Source: CAZCPB01 sp044223975 (GTDB lineage: Bacteria; Planctomycetota; Phycisphaerae; Phycisphaerales; UBA1924). Taken from it: a stretch of DNA of 64,000 nt. The stretch spans positions 1 through 64,000 of the forward strand of contig JBGALI010000001.1 of the NCBI GenBank assembly GCA_044223975.1. The letters run 5' to 3'. Under the pieces are notes generated by a model. That model saw only the letters and a list, made by a program, of their open reading frames with translations. It did no database searches and was not told the DNA's origin. Below are positions 51,845 through 60,767 of this stretch, in pieces; position 1 is the stretch's first letter; every line of letters begins with the position of its first letter. The translations under genes and the position numbers were made by a program.

Positions 51845-51915
51845 AGCCGCGGGTTCGTGCGAATGGAGATTCGACCCGGCGACCGTGCTCGCCCGCGCGG
51901 CGGTGCGGGGTATGA

Positions 51916-53358
51916 CTACTTGGCGGGTTCGAGGGCCAGAGACCGCACCATGAGGCCCCAGAGCTCGACGTTCTCAATGACGTCCGGGAGCAAATCGGCG
52001 CCCGGGCCGAGCGCCGTGACCTCGACCATGTCGGACGTGTGGTTGGGCGAAAGGAACGCCACGCCGAGCGTGTCGGCGAGGATCGCGCCCAGCACGGTCT
52101 CGGGCTTATTGCTCTCGGCGAAGGGGCTGATGCGCTTCCCGGCCAGCACGCCCGCGAGCATTTCGATCTCGGGAGCGGCGAGCGAGACTCCCGTGGCCTG
52201 TCCAACCAGGTCGGCGAGCGCGACGCCGGCCTTGTCGGGGTGTCCCTTGACACCGGGGGCCTTGGCGAGCTGCTCAAAAATCCAGTCAAAGGAGTGTTTG
52301 GCGTTGGTGAGCCGCGAGAACCGCTTGGCACCGCCGGGGCCGTAAAACGTGAGTCCGGGGTTGGCGTTGCCGTGGTCGCTGGTCAGGATCAGGAGCGTGT
52401 CGTCGCGCCCTTTCATGAACTCCAGAGCCGTGCCGACGGCCGCGTCGAAATCGAGCTGCTCTGCGATGAGCGAGGGCGCATCGTTGTGATGGGCGGCGTG
52501 GTCAACACGGCCGCCCTCGATCTGGAGCACAAACCCGTTGGGGCGCGAGTCGAGCAGACGCAGGGCCGTCGCGGACATCTCGGCGAGCGAGGGGGCGGCG
52601 GGGGTGCGGTCGAGCACGTACGGCACGTGCTCGTCGGCGAAGAGGCCGAGGAGTCGCTTCCCCGGGGCGAGCTCGCGCGTCCCGAGAAGCTCGTCTCGCG
52701 TGCGCACGACCGTGAACGGGGCGAGGGACTGGGCCGTGAAATAGGCGGCACCGCCACCGAGCGCGAGATCGATGGGACGTTCGGCGAGTTGGGCGGCGAT
52801 CTGCTTCTCACGGTCGCGGTTGGGGCAATTGGCGTAAAAACTCGCGGGGGTCGCGTGGGTGACGCGGGCCGTGGTCACCACCCCGGTGGCCTTGCCGTGG
52901 GCCTTGGCGTGGGGCAGGATCGGGGGCATCTCCGTTCCGTCGGGGAGGATGTTGAGAACCTCGTTGTTGATGTGCCTGCCGCAGCCCCACGCGCAGCCCC
53001 CTGCCGCGGAGTCGGTGACGGCCGAATCGGCCGAGGCGGTGAAGGCGCTCGCGCGGTAAACGCCCTCGCGCCGCCAGAGCGAGACCCAGTTCGACGGGCG
53101 GTCGAGGCGCGAACGGCAGGCCATGTCCGCGAGGGTGAGCGTCCCGGTGCTCATGCCGTCGGAGACCATGAAGATGACGTTCCGCGCCGTGCGGGCAAAG
53201 CGGCGATCGGCCGTGCGCGCGGGCGATGCTCGTGCAACGCGCGGCGCAGCAAGTCCGGCCGCCAGCGCGGCGCCCGCGCCCAGGAACGAACGGCGGTCGA
53301 TCCCGGGGGTCGTGGGCACGATGTGGGAGTGACGCGGCTCTTGAAGTCCGAATGCCAT
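51916..53358 (-). CDS. Alkaline phosphatase, Tat-exported
   Basis: The protein has 480 residues. A twin-arginine signal (DRRSFLGAGAALAAGL, ending around ARA) is followed by the alkaline-phosphatase core: IFMVSDGMSTG, the phosphoseryl loop SAVTDSAAGG, metal-ligand segments QIEGGRVDHAAHHND and LTSDHGNANPG, and a C-terminal HTSDMVEVTALGPGADL with the last zinc His. It hydrolyses phosphomonoesters in the periplasm. TACACT lies seven bases before the ATG, with no Shine-Dalgarno, so it is a candidate leaderless gene. No Pho-box-like direct repeats are evident. Confidence 0.93.
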   Translation of the reverse strand: MAFGLQEPRHSHIVPTTPGIDRRSFLGAGAALAAGLAAPRVARASPARTADRRFARTARNVIFMVSDGMSTGTLTLADMACRSRLDRPSNWVSLWRREGVYRASAFTASADSAVTDSAAGGCAWGCGRHINNEVLNILPDGTEMPPILPHAKAHGKATGVVTTARVTHATPASFYANCPNRDREKQIAAQLAERPIDLALGGGAAYFTAQSLAPFTVVRTRDELLGTRELAPGKRLLGLFADEHVPYVLDRTPAAPSLAEMSATALRLLDSRPNGFVLQIEGGRVDHAAHHNDAPSLIAEQLDFDAAVGTALEFMKGRDDTLLILTSDHGNANPGLTFYGPGGAKRFSRLTNAKHSFDWIFEQLAKAPGVKGHPDKAGVALADLVGQATGVSLAAPEIEMLAGVLAGKRISPFAESNKPETVLGAILADTLGVAFLSPNHTSDMVEVTALGPGADLLPDVIENVELWGLMVRSLALEPAK

Positions 53359-53365
53359 TGCGTCA

Positions 53366-53371
53366 AGTGTA
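53366..53371 (-). promoter_or_regulatory. Candidate -10 (leaderless) for alkaline phosphatase
   Basis: Minus-strand TACACT with seven bases before the ATG at 53358. It is the same hexamer as at the GroES-like gene and the membrane protein at 15413. Confidence 0.5.
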
Positions 53372-53420
53372 CGGGCGGTTTGCGTGCCCGCGAGCCTGAT
53401 TGCACTCGAAAGCGGCCTTC

Positions 53421-54233
53421 TCACGAACTCTTCACGGCCGCCTCGAGGGGCGCCGGGCGCATCCCTTCGCCGGCTCCGGGGGCGTTGGCGAACCGGCATT
53501 CCCGGACGCCAACGTACACCAGAACCTCGAACACCAGCAGCCCGACGAGAGCGCTGCCGCCGAGGACGACGGAGTACACGAAGTCACCCCATCCGATCGG
53601 ACCCGACTGGAACAGCGTGCCCAGCCGCACGCGGAAGACCCCTTGCGGTCCGATGCCGAACGCGCGCACGAGGATGGTGAGCACGATCAGAGAAAGGAAT
53701 GCGGTCAGCGGGGCGGCGAGCCAGCCCACGGACGCGTGCCCGCACACCTGCCACGCTGCCGCGGCAGAGAGTCTCCACCGCCGCCTGGCGGCGAAGAAGC
53801 GAACGCCTGCTCGCTCCACGAATGTCAGCAGCATCAGGGTTGCTGCGATCAGCGCCGACCAAGCGAACAGCATGATGATAAAGAGAGCCTGGCCGCGGAG
53901 GCCCGATCCGCCGCGTGACGGATCGCCGATAAGCACGCCCGTCCACGGGAGGGCCACGAGCAGCCCTGCGAGCAACGAGTTCACGGCCAGCAGGAGGAGC
54001 GGGCGGCGAGCCTCGATCGTTGCCGATCTGAAACGTTCGCGCGGTGAGCGGACGGTGCCGGCGTTGGTGAGCAGCCACGTGCGAGCGCCGGGCGATCGTT
54101 GCCACGGGCTGCCATCGCGTCGCGCGGGGAGGCTCTCCCGGATTGGCACGCCGCACTCGGGGCAGGCTCCGGTGTGGGGCAGCCCCTCAAGGGTGTAGCC
54201 GCAGCGTTCGCACAGGAGGGTGGTGTCGTCCAT
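53421..54233 (-). CDS. Zinc-ribbon membrane protein of unknown function
   Basis: The protein has 270 residues. An N-terminal zinc ribbon (CERCGYTLEGL...CPECG, residues 8-28) precedes five or so hydrophobic segments (about 77-100, 115-138, 155-175, 178-198, 220-245). The CGYxLxGLP...GxCPECGxPI pattern is typical of planctomycete membrane proteins, where the ribbon is presumed cytoplasmic. No catalytic residues are evident. It lies 62 bp upstream of the phosphatase start on the same strand. Confidence 0.75.
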   Translation of the reverse strand: MDDTTLLCERCGYTLEGLPHTGACPECGVPIRESLPARRDGSPWQRSPGARTWLLTNAGTVRSPRERFRSATIEARRPLLLLAVNSLLAGLLVALPWTGVLIGDPSRGGSGLRGQALFIIMLFAWSALIAATLMLLTFVERAGVRFFAARRRWRLSAAAAWQVCGHASVGWLAAPLTAFLSLIVLTILVRAFGIGPQGVFRVRLGTLFQSGPIGWGDFVYSVVLGGSALVGLLVFEVLVYVGVRECRFANAPGAGEGMRPAPLEAAVKSS

Positions 54234-54442
54234 GAATCACCGGGATGCCTAGGAGGGGCTGACGTAGCCCGGACAGACGGGCCTGGGACGCAGGGCGCTA
54301 CGCACCGGCGTCGACGACGGTTGCGGCGCGGCAACGGCGGAAACTGCGCGGGCGTTGCAGTCGTGCAACTTTACGCGTCGAATGTGGCGATTTCACAACG
54401 CCGGGCTTGAGTCGGCGGGTGAGCGCGTCGATCAAATGCCTC

Positions 54443-55309
54443 ATGCAAGGACGTGAACCCATCGACCAGTCCGGGCGGCGCGCTCCCAAGCGGATGAGTG
54501 CCGCGGCCGCCGCACGCAAGAGCCCCAACAGCGTTAACGCCATCGACGCGCAGGGGGATGTCGCCGTGCTGGTGCACGAGCTTGGCAACCTGCTCGACGG
54601 CTCCATGCGCTGGGTCGGGCTGGCGCTCAAGACGCTGGACCAGACGCGGGCCCGCCCGCACGACGAACTGCTCGACCGCGTCCACCAGCAGCTCGAAGCC
54701 GCGGCGGGCGCGATGGAGAAGATGGCCGACCTGGTCGCGGCCGCGATGCGCGGAGCTTCCGCGAGCGTCGGGTCGATCGTCACCAAGGCTGAAACACCGG
54801 CCGTGACGCTGTACGACGCCGTGCGCCACGCCATGGACGTCGTGCGCCCCATCGCCGACGAGCTGGGCGTGGTCGTGAAGGTGGAGCTCCCCGAGGAGTT
54901 CCGCGACGTCGCGGCGGGGCCGCTGTACTCCGCAGTGCTCAACGCCCTCACCAACTCGATGGAGTCGATCGAGGAATGCCACCGGGCGCACGGCCGGCCG
55001 CGCGAGGGGCCGGGCGGGCAGGTGGAGGTCACCGTCCGCGAAGAAGGCGAGCTCGGCCCGCGTGCCAACGGCGGATGGATCGCGATCAACGTGACCGACG
55101 ATGGGCTCGGCCCGCCGTCCGGCGCGGGTCGGCGGGTCTTCGATCACGGATTCACCACCAAGGACCGGGGCAGCGGCTTTGGCCTCTCGGTCTCGCTGGG
55201 CGCGGTGCAGGAGCTGGGCGGCAACATCACGCTCATGCCCCGCGCCGACCGGCGCGATCCGGCGCGGCCCGGGGCGATGCTGCGGATGGCGTTCCCCAGG
55301 AACGCGTGA
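54443..55309 (+). CDS. Soluble sensor histidine kinase
   Basis: The protein has 288 residues from the ATG at 54443 and no transmembrane segment. The H-box is AVLVHELGNLLDGSMRWVG (His45), the N-box LNALTNSMESI, then DDGLGPP, GRRVFDHGFTTKDRGSGFGLSVSLGAVQELGG and a final AMLRMAFP. The start is uncertain: an upstream GTG (54419) and a downstream ATG (54494) are alternatives. The NtrC-like regulator follows 103 bp downstream, so they are probably a pair. Soluble kinases paired with sigma-54 activators control flagella in several bacteria (FlrB/FlgS), but that role here is an inference. Confidence 0.87.
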   Translation: MQGREPIDQSGRRAPKRMSAAAAARKSPNSVNAIDAQGDVAVLVHELGNLLDGSMRWVGLALKTLDQTRARPHDELLDRVHQQLEAAAGAMEKMADLVAAAMRGASASVGSIVTKAETPAVTLYDAVRHAMDVVRPIADELGVVVKVELPEEFRDVAAGPLYSAVLNALTNSMESIEECHRAHGRPREGPGGQVEVTVREEGELGPRANGGWIAINVTDDGLGPPSGAGRRVFDHGFTTKDRGSGFGLSVSLGAVQELGGNITLMPRADRRDPARPGAMLRMAFPRNA

Positions 55310-55412
55310 ACGCGCGAAGTTCGGGATCACGCCAAGAGAGGCGCATCACCGGCCCGGGCGAGAGTTCGGCGCCATAGGCAAGGCTTCACCATCCCGTATC
55401 GGCAATCCACAG

Positions 55413-56888
55413 ATGAGCACCGAACTCCCAGCCCGTGTCCTGATCGTGGACGATGACCCCATCGTCGCCGAATCGCTCGCGGAATTTCTCCAGGGCGAGG
55501 GTTACGAGCCCACGACCGCGCTCAACGGTGCCGAGGGGCTGCAGGCGCTGGCGCAGGCCGAGTCGGCGCCCGTGCCGGGCGGAGCGACCCGTCCCTTCGC
55601 GGTGGTGGTTGCCGACGTGTCGATGCCGGGGATGGACGGGATCGAACTCCTGCGGCAGGTCGTCAAGAAGCACCGCGGCACCGCGATGATCATGCTCACG
55701 GGGTACGGGACGATCGAGAGCGCCGTCGAGGCGCTACGGATCGGCGCGTGCGATTACCTGACCAAGCCCGTGGTCGACGACGAGCTGCGCGTGAGCCTGG
55801 AGCGTGCGCTGCGCCAGCAGGCGCTGCTCTCGGAGAACCTGACGCTCAGGAAGCGGCTCGACGATCGCTACGCCATGGGGTCGGTGGTCGGGACGGACCA
55901 CCGGATGCAGAAGATCTTCGAGCTGGTGGCGGCCGTGGCGCCCAGCCGCACGACGGTGCTCATGACCGGCGAGAGTGGCACGGGCAAGAGCCTGATCGCG
56001 CACGCGATCCATCACCGCAGCACCCGTGCCGGCAAGCCCTTCGTCGAGATCTCGTGCGGGTCGATCCCCGAGACGCTGCTGGAGAGCGAGCTCTTCGGGC
56101 ACGTCAAGGGGGCCTTCACGGGCGCGCACGCCGACAAGGCGGGCAGGTTCCTGGCGGCCAACACGGGCACGATCTTCCTGGACGAGATCAACAGCGCCAG
56201 CCCCGGCATGCAGCTCAAGCTGCTCCGCGTCTTGCAGGAACGCAAGTTCGAGCCGGTCGGAAGCACGCAGACCGTCGAGGTGGACGTACGCGTGGTGCTG
56301 GCGAGCAACCAGGCGCTGGAGAAGCTGGTCGCCGCGGGCCAGTTCCGCCAGGACCTGTACTACCGGATCAACGTGGTGAAGATCGAACTCCCGCCGTTGC
56401 GGGACCGCGTCTCTGACATCCCGCCGCTGGCCGAGTCGATGCTCCAGCGGTACGGGGCCGAATTGGGCAAGCAGTTGACGGGCTTCACGCCCGAGGCGAT
56501 GGACCTGCTGCGCCGCTACCACTACCCGGGCAACGTGCGCGAGCTCCAGAACATCGTGGAGCGTGCGGCGGTTCTGACGCGCCGGCCCACCATCGGCGTC
56601 GACGATCTCCCGCCGCAGGTCATCGACCCCAGCGCGGGCGACTCGCTGGCCATGCCGCAGGCGGCGCCGATCGAAACGATCGATGCGCCGTGGACGCCCA
56701 TGTCGCTGGAGGACGCCCTGCGCGACCCCGAGCGCCGGATCCTGATGCGGGCGCTCAAGGCCAACCACTGGAACCGCCAGAGGACCGCCGACCAGCTGGG
56801 GATCAACCGCACCACGCTGTACAAGAAGCTCAAGGCCCACTCCATCGACGGCCCCGAGGATGACGGGGAGCGCCGCCTGGCGGGATGA
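55413..56888 (+). CDS. NtrC-family sigma-54-dependent response regulator
   Basis: The protein has 491 residues. Receiver domain 1-125 with phosphoacceptor Asp68 (VADVSMPG) and Lys118; AAA+ domain about 157-385 with Walker A GESGTGKS (186-193), the sigma-54-contact GAFTGA (233-238) and Walker B TIFLDEIN; C-terminal Fis-type helix-turn-helix (about 442-474, NRQRTADQLGINRTTLYKKLK). It activates sigma-54 holoenzyme at distant sites. Two sigma-54-like promoters in this window precede flagellar operons and are plausible targets. The frame is open to 55101 but family homology begins at the ATG at 55413. Confidence 0.95.
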   Translation: MSTELPARVLIVDDDPIVAESLAEFLQGEGYEPTTALNGAEGLQALAQAESAPVPGGATRPFAVVVADVSMPGMDGIELLRQVVKKHRGTAMIMLTGYGTIESAVEALRIGACDYLTKPVVDDELRVSLERALRQQALLSENLTLRKRLDDRYAMGSVVGTDHRMQKIFELVAAVAPSRTTVLMTGESGTGKSLIAHAIHHRSTRAGKPFVEISCGSIPETLLESELFGHVKGAFTGAHADKAGRFLAANTGTIFLDEINSASPGMQLKLLRVLQERKFEPVGSTQTVEVDVRVVLASNQALEKLVAAGQFRQDLYYRINVVKIELPPLRDRVSDIPPLAESMLQRYGAELGKQLTGFTPEAMDLLRRYHYPGNVRELQNIVERAAVLTRRPTIGVDDLPPQVIDPSAGDSLAMPQAAPIETIDAPWTPMSLEDALRDPERRILMRALKANHWNRQRTADQLGINRTTLYKKLKAHSIDGPEDDGERRLAG

Positions 56889-56955
56889 ACTTCGGGCGAG
56901 CGCGCCGACCGACCAGATGCCCGTCGGCGGAAACGCCGGTTGCCTGATCTCCCAG

Positions 56956-59004
56956 CTACGCCCGCGTTTGAGCGGCGTACACGCCCCACTCGACCGCCAG
57001 CAGGGCCGCGGCCGCGAGCACGAACCAGAGCCATATCTCGCGCGGCACATCTCCGGACGAGTCTGACGCCACCACCGCCGCTCCCACCCTGACCACGCTG
57101 TTGGCGGCGCACTCGGTCTCGGTGACATTGACCAGATTGACCGCGACGTACGGCTGTGCGCCCGGCGGAGTGACCCGGTAGAGGCCCGCGCGTTCGACCA
57201 GCCCGACCGGCACCGGGTCACCCGAGCGGTCTGGCCCGACCGTTACGGGGATCACGACCGGCGGGTCGGTCAGGGCCGGGACTGCCGGGCTCGCCGTGGC
57301 GGATGCGAGTGTTTCACGGCGGAGATCGAAGCTCCGGACTCCCGGGGGCGCGAAGACGGCGACGGGTTCGGCGGTGGTGAATGCTCGTCCTGCGGATTCC
57401 TCGCCGCGGAGCGTGAGGTAGTCGACGCTGGTGGCGAGAAACACCGGGAACGAAACCTGGAGCGGCCAGTTCGAGGCCGCGACGTCGAACGCCACGACGA
57501 GCCGACGGTGCGCGCCGTCGTTGGCCAAGAGCATGAGTGGCCCGGACGGCCCGGTCGCCAGCTCGCGGGCTTCGGCGGCTCCCGTGGGCGGGGGCGCGGC
57601 TCGCTCGAGCCCGGACACGATGAAGACCTGGTCGAGCGCAACGTCGCGCAGGAGCGGGTGCGAACGATCCCACGCGAGGATGTATTCGCCGTCGCTGGGT
57701 GCCGCGGGCGTGCGGAAATCCAAGCCGGGTATGGGCAGCCCGGCGCCGAAGCTGAGGGATGCGCCCGGCGGGGGGGCCTTCGGGCGTACCCGATCGAACA
57801 CGAACAGGTCCGCGCCGCCCATGGCTCCGGCGGCGGTAAGGCGCTCGTACTCGGCGTCGTCGATGGTGCGGAACGATGCCGCGTCCAGCTGCGAGAGAGC
57901 GTCTTCGAGAAGCCACGGCGGCACGATTGTCGGGCGTGCCGCATCGTCCGCCGGCCGCACGAGCAGGATTGAGGCGCGTCGCGCGGGTGGGAGAACGATC
58001 GACGCCTGGTTGTCCGATGCCAGGGTGTCGGGTCGGTCGATCGAGACGGTGGCTGCTCCGCCGGCGGGGGTTCGGACCTGGAACGTCACCACCGCTTCCG
58101 CCGGGCGGGAGAGGGCGGCCTGTGCGTTTTCCGCGGGAGGGGTAGGGGGGCGCGCGATGTGCAGGGCCCGACGTTCGATGACGGTGTCGTCGAGGCGCAG
58201 CGCCACCGGAACATCAAGGTCGTGGTCCAGCGTGCTCAGCACGCGCGCAAAGACACGGACGGCGCCGGGGTCCTCGTAGTCGCGGCGTGCCGCGAGCGCG
58301 ACGATGCCGATGTTCCTGGGATCGCTCGAACCGACCGGGACGAACGACACCGCGGCACCGGCCAGGGAGGGTGCCTCGGCGCTGGCGAATGAACCGTCGC
58401 TGAGGAGGCACACGGTTGCCCGCTGTTCGGCGCGATCCTCGTTCTGATCGACCAGGAGCGAGTCGACGAGCCGCAATGTCGCGCCGAGGTCGCCTGGCTG
58501 ATCGGTCGGAGCAATCCCTTCGATGGCGCTGCGCGCAGCGCCGGCGGATGTGGTGAACCCGCACTCCACGACGGCGCGGGCCGCGAAAGAGACGACACTG
58601 ACCGCAGAGCCCGACGACGTGGCACGGTCGGCGAGGTCGGCGGCTTTGGCTTGGGCGATGGCGAGCCGGGTCGCGCCGTCCGGTCCGTCGGTGCAGGACA
58701 TCGACGCCGATCGGTCGATGAGCAGCACCACGCGCGAGCGGGCGCCGGGGCCGCGCGAGAGCGTCGGGCGTCCGAGCGCGGTGACCAGCAGGCCCAGGAT
58801 GATCAGGTGAAGCATCAGCAGCCAGGATGCCCTGAGCCAGCGCAGGGGGACATTGGCCTGCGTGTCCTCCGCGGCCGACTGCCACAGCATCGTCGAGCCC
58901 ACGCGCACCGGGCGGCGGCGCAACTTGAGCAGGTAGAGCGCCAGCAGCGCGGGCACGGCGACGCACGCGCCGAGCACCGCCGACATGGGATCGAGGAAGT
59001 TCAT
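56956..59004 (-). CDS. BatA/VWA-domain membrane protein
   Basis: The protein has 682 residues. The N-terminal BatA-like anchor has two helices (about 8-27 and 60-80; FLDPMSAVLGACVAVPALLALYLLKLRRRP), followed by a von Willebrand A domain with the MIDAS motif DRSAS (DxSxS) and LLSDGSFA. The C-terminal half resembles a glutamine-amidotransferase-like/CARDB scaffold seen in planctomycete BatA-type proteins, ending in one helix (IWLWFVLAAAALLAVEW). Such proteins usually work with a MoxR ATPase and DUF58 protein; neither is in the window. Convergent with the NtrC-like gene. Confidence 0.85.
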   Translation of the reverse strand: MNFLDPMSAVLGACVAVPALLALYLLKLRRRPVRVGSTMLWQSAAEDTQANVPLRWLRASWLLMLHLIILGLLVTALGRPTLSRGPGARSRVVLLIDRSASMSCTDGPDGATRLAIAQAKAADLADRATSSGSAVSVVSFAARAVVECGFTTSAGAARSAIEGIAPTDQPGDLGATLRLVDSLLVDQNEDRAEQRATVCLLSDGSFASAEAPSLAGAAVSFVPVGSSDPRNIGIVALAARRDYEDPGAVRVFARVLSTLDHDLDVPVALRLDDTVIERRALHIARPPTPPAENAQAALSRPAEAVVTFQVRTPAGGAATVSIDRPDTLASDNQASIVLPPARRASILLVRPADDAARPTIVPPWLLEDALSQLDAASFRTIDDAEYERLTAAGAMGGADLFVFDRVRPKAPPPGASLSFGAGLPIPGLDFRTPAAPSDGEYILAWDRSHPLLRDVALDQVFIVSGLERAAPPPTGAAEARELATGPSGPLMLLANDGAHRRLVVAFDVAASNWPLQVSFPVFLATSVDYLTLRGEESAGRAFTTAEPVAVFAPPGVRSFDLRRETLASATASPAVPALTDPPVVIPVTVGPDRSGDPVPVGLVERAGLYRVTPPGAQPYVAVNLVNVTETECAANSVVRVGAAVVASDSSGDVPREIWLWFVLAAAALLAVEWGVYAAQTRA

Positions 59005-59047
59005 CGCCGGGCTTGAGCGTACCCCCGGCGGACCGGGCCTGGCGCGT

Positions 59048-59665
59048 TCAGCCCTTGTAGCCGGTGCCGACGATGAAAATCTCGCGTGAAACCTCGCGGC
59101 TGGACTTGGGCTTGGTGGCGCCCGCCTCGGCGAAGAGCCCCTTGGTATCGCGGAGCAGTTCGGGGAAGGCCTCGCCCTCGAGGACCTTCATGCAGACATT
59201 CCCGCCGCGGCGGAGGAGGGTGGGGAGCAATCCCAGCACGCCCCAGCAGAGGCGAGCGGAGAGATGGTCATCGCCGTGCCCGCTGGTGTTGGGCGCCATG
59301 TCGCTCACAACGACGTCGAACTTCCCGCCCGCCAGGTCGAGGAGCACGCCCGGATCCACGGCCGAGGCATCACCTTGAATCGCGACCACAATGTCGGCGG
59401 TTGGCCGGTCGAGGCCGTGACGAACCGCGGCAAGATCGACCTCCTGGAGGTCGATCCCTACGACGCGGCCGCGCGGGCCCACGAGCCTCGCGGCCACCTG
59501 CAGCCAGGACCCCGGTGCACAGCCCAGGTCGAGCACGCGGTCGCCCGGGCGGATGATGCGCTTCTTTTCCTGGATTTCCTTGAGCTTGTACGCGGATCGC
59601 GCGAGGTACCCCTCCGCCTTCGCCTGCTTGAAATACGCGTCGTGGAGTTGTCGGGGCTTTGGCAA
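59048..59665 (-). CDS. rlmE: 23S rRNA 2'-O-methyltransferase RlmE (FtsJ)
   Basis: This 205-residue protein methylates U2552 of 23S rRNA using SAM. It has the family start PRQLHDAYFKQAKAEGYLARSAYKL, the SAM site VLDLGCAPGSWLQ, and the K-D-K-E tetrad: Lys in RSAYKL, Asp in VSDMAPNTSG, Lys in VCMKVLEG and Glu in VSREIFIVG. The initiation codon is TTG. It lies 43 bp downstream of the VWA gene start on the same strand, in front of the iscX-fdx pair. Confidence 0.95.
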   Translation of the reverse strand: MPKPRQLHDAYFKQAKAEGYLARSAYKLKEIQEKKRIIRPGDRVLDLGCAPGSWLQVAARLVGPRGRVVGIDLQEVDLAAVRHGLDRPTADIVVAIQGDASAVDPGVLLDLAGGKFDVVVSDMAPNTSGHGDDHLSARLCWGVLGLLPTLLRRGGNVCMKVLEGEAFPELLRDTKGLFAEAGATKPKSSREVSREIFIVGTGYKG

Positions 59666-59720
59666 GGAAGGGCTCAGGGCAAGGAATGTCCGGGCGCGAG
59701 AGGAGCGGGGCGGGGCGGTG

Positions 59721-59963
59721 TCAGTCTTCGTCGTCGCTCTTGAGGTCCTTGTATTCCTCGTACCAATTCATCTGGATGGTCTCGAGAATCTTCTCGTTGA
59801 CGGGGTGGCCGGGCTCTTCTGCAAAGCCAGGGAGCTGCTCGACGAGCCTGCGGAGCTCGGTGAACTTGACGGTGAGGGGGTCGCGCTGCGGGTCTTGCGC
59901 GGCAAGAGACTCCGCGATGCGGTCGACTTCGAGCCAGCCAAAGCGTTCCGACCGTCCAGCCAT
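59721..59963 (-). CDS. iscX: IscX-like Fe-S assembly protein
   Basis: This 80-residue acidic protein matches IscX (YfhJ): FGWLEVDRIAESLAAQDPQRDP, TVKFTELRRLVEQLPGF and the end HPVNEKILETIQMNWYEEYKD, comparable to E. coli LKWTDSREIGEALYD, TVRFTDMHQWI and NEKILEAILLVWLDE. IscX binds IscS and iron and modulates Fe-S cluster assembly. It lies 39 bp downstream of the ferredoxin gene, as in the E. coli isc operon, although iscS, iscU, iscA and hscAB are absent from the window. Confidence 0.88.
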   Translation of the reverse strand: MAGRSERFGWLEVDRIAESLAAQDPQRDPLTVKFTELRRLVEQLPGFAEEPGHPVNEKILETIQMNWYEEYKDLKSDDED

Positions 59964-60002
59964 GATCGTGTCACCCCGTCCGTTCGATTACGCCCGATCC
60001 GA

Positions 60003-60401
60003 TCAGTGCGGCACTTCCTTGACCGCGTTGCGATTCCACGCCGGGACCCGCACCACGATCTGGCCTTCCTTCACGACCTCGCACTGGCAGGAGAGCCGGC
60101 TGTTGCGCTGCAGGCCCGGGGCTTCTTCGACGCGATCGTCTTCGGCCTCGGTCGCCTCGCTCAGGTTCTCCATGCCCTTCTCGATGTACACGTGGCAGGT
60201 CGAGCAGGCGCATACGCCGCCGCAGGCGTGCTCGATGTTGATGCCGGCCTCCATCGCGACCTCGAGGAGGTGCTCACCTTTTCCGGCGAGGAGGTCGTGT
60301 TCTTTCTTTTCGCCCCCGGTCAGGCCCTCGGGGTCTTCGAGGATGAACTTGACCGGTACGACCGCCGGGCCGTGCGCGTGGTCGGAGCGTTTCAGATGCA
60401 T
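60003..60401 (-). CDS. fdx: 2Fe-2S ferredoxin, Isc type
   Basis: This 132-residue ferredoxin has the Isc-type ligand pattern C-x5-C-x2-C (ACGGVCACSTC, about residues 59-69) and a distal Cys in RLSCQCEV. Isc ferredoxins donate electrons for cluster assembly on IscU. A 25-residue N-terminal extension precedes the domain. The ATG at 60401 has GGGGAG nine bases upstream. It is in tandem with iscX, together suggesting a remnant or relocated isc module. Confidence 0.92.
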   Translation of the reverse strand: MHLKRSDHAHGPAVVPVKFILEDPEGLTGGEKKEHDLLAGKGEHLLEVAMEAGINIEHACGGVCACSTCHVYIEKGMENLSEATEAEDDRVEEAPGLQRNSRLSCQCEVVKEGQIVVRVPAWNRNAVKEVPH

Positions 60402-60506
60402 CCGGCTGGTCTCCCCGGGTGGTGTGCGCGGATGGTAGGAGCTCGGGCTTGCTCCGCCCGAATCGCGCGGACGCGCTGGGTCCGACCGCATCCGTGGAGC
60501 TGGGTA

Positions 60507-60545
60507 AAAGAAGACGCCGGGCTCCGCGATTGCGGAGCCCGGCGT
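60507..60545 (-). terminator. Rho-independent terminator after tRNA-Tyr
   Basis: A perfect 14-bp stem ACGCCGGGCTCCGC/GCGGAGCCCGGCGT (60514-60545, loop of four) is followed on the minus strand by CTTCTTTTA (60507-60513 and beyond). It lies just downstream of the tRNA. Confidence 0.8.
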
Positions 60546-60550
60546 TCAAA

Positions 60551-60633
60551 TGGGCGAGGAGGGACTCGAACCCCCGTAGGCTTTCGCCAACAGATTTACA
60601 GTCTGCCCCGTTTGACCACTCCGGCACTCGCCC
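60551..60633 (-). tRNA. tRNA-Tyr (anticodon GTA)
   Basis: On the minus strand the acceptor GGGCGAG pairs perfectly with CTCGCCC, discriminator A at 60551. The anticodon arm CAGACT-GTA-AATCTG gives anticodon GTA. A long variable arm and the T-loop GGTTCGAGTCC are typical of a bacterial class II tyrosine tRNA. CCA is not encoded. Confidence 0.94.
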
Positions 60634-60767
60634 AGATCCCCCGCGGAACGCTCCGCGGGGACCGAAATGTATTCGCGAGTAGATCATCGGACAAATCCGG
60701 GACACGATTGCCCCCTAACATCGACCCGAGAAGGAGCGGCGGCCGTGTGCGCGGCCCATGACGGATC

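Noticed and set aside
60003..60401. Complete isc operon
   Set aside because: Only fdx and iscX are recognisable; the adjacent genes are rlmE and tRNA-Tyr.
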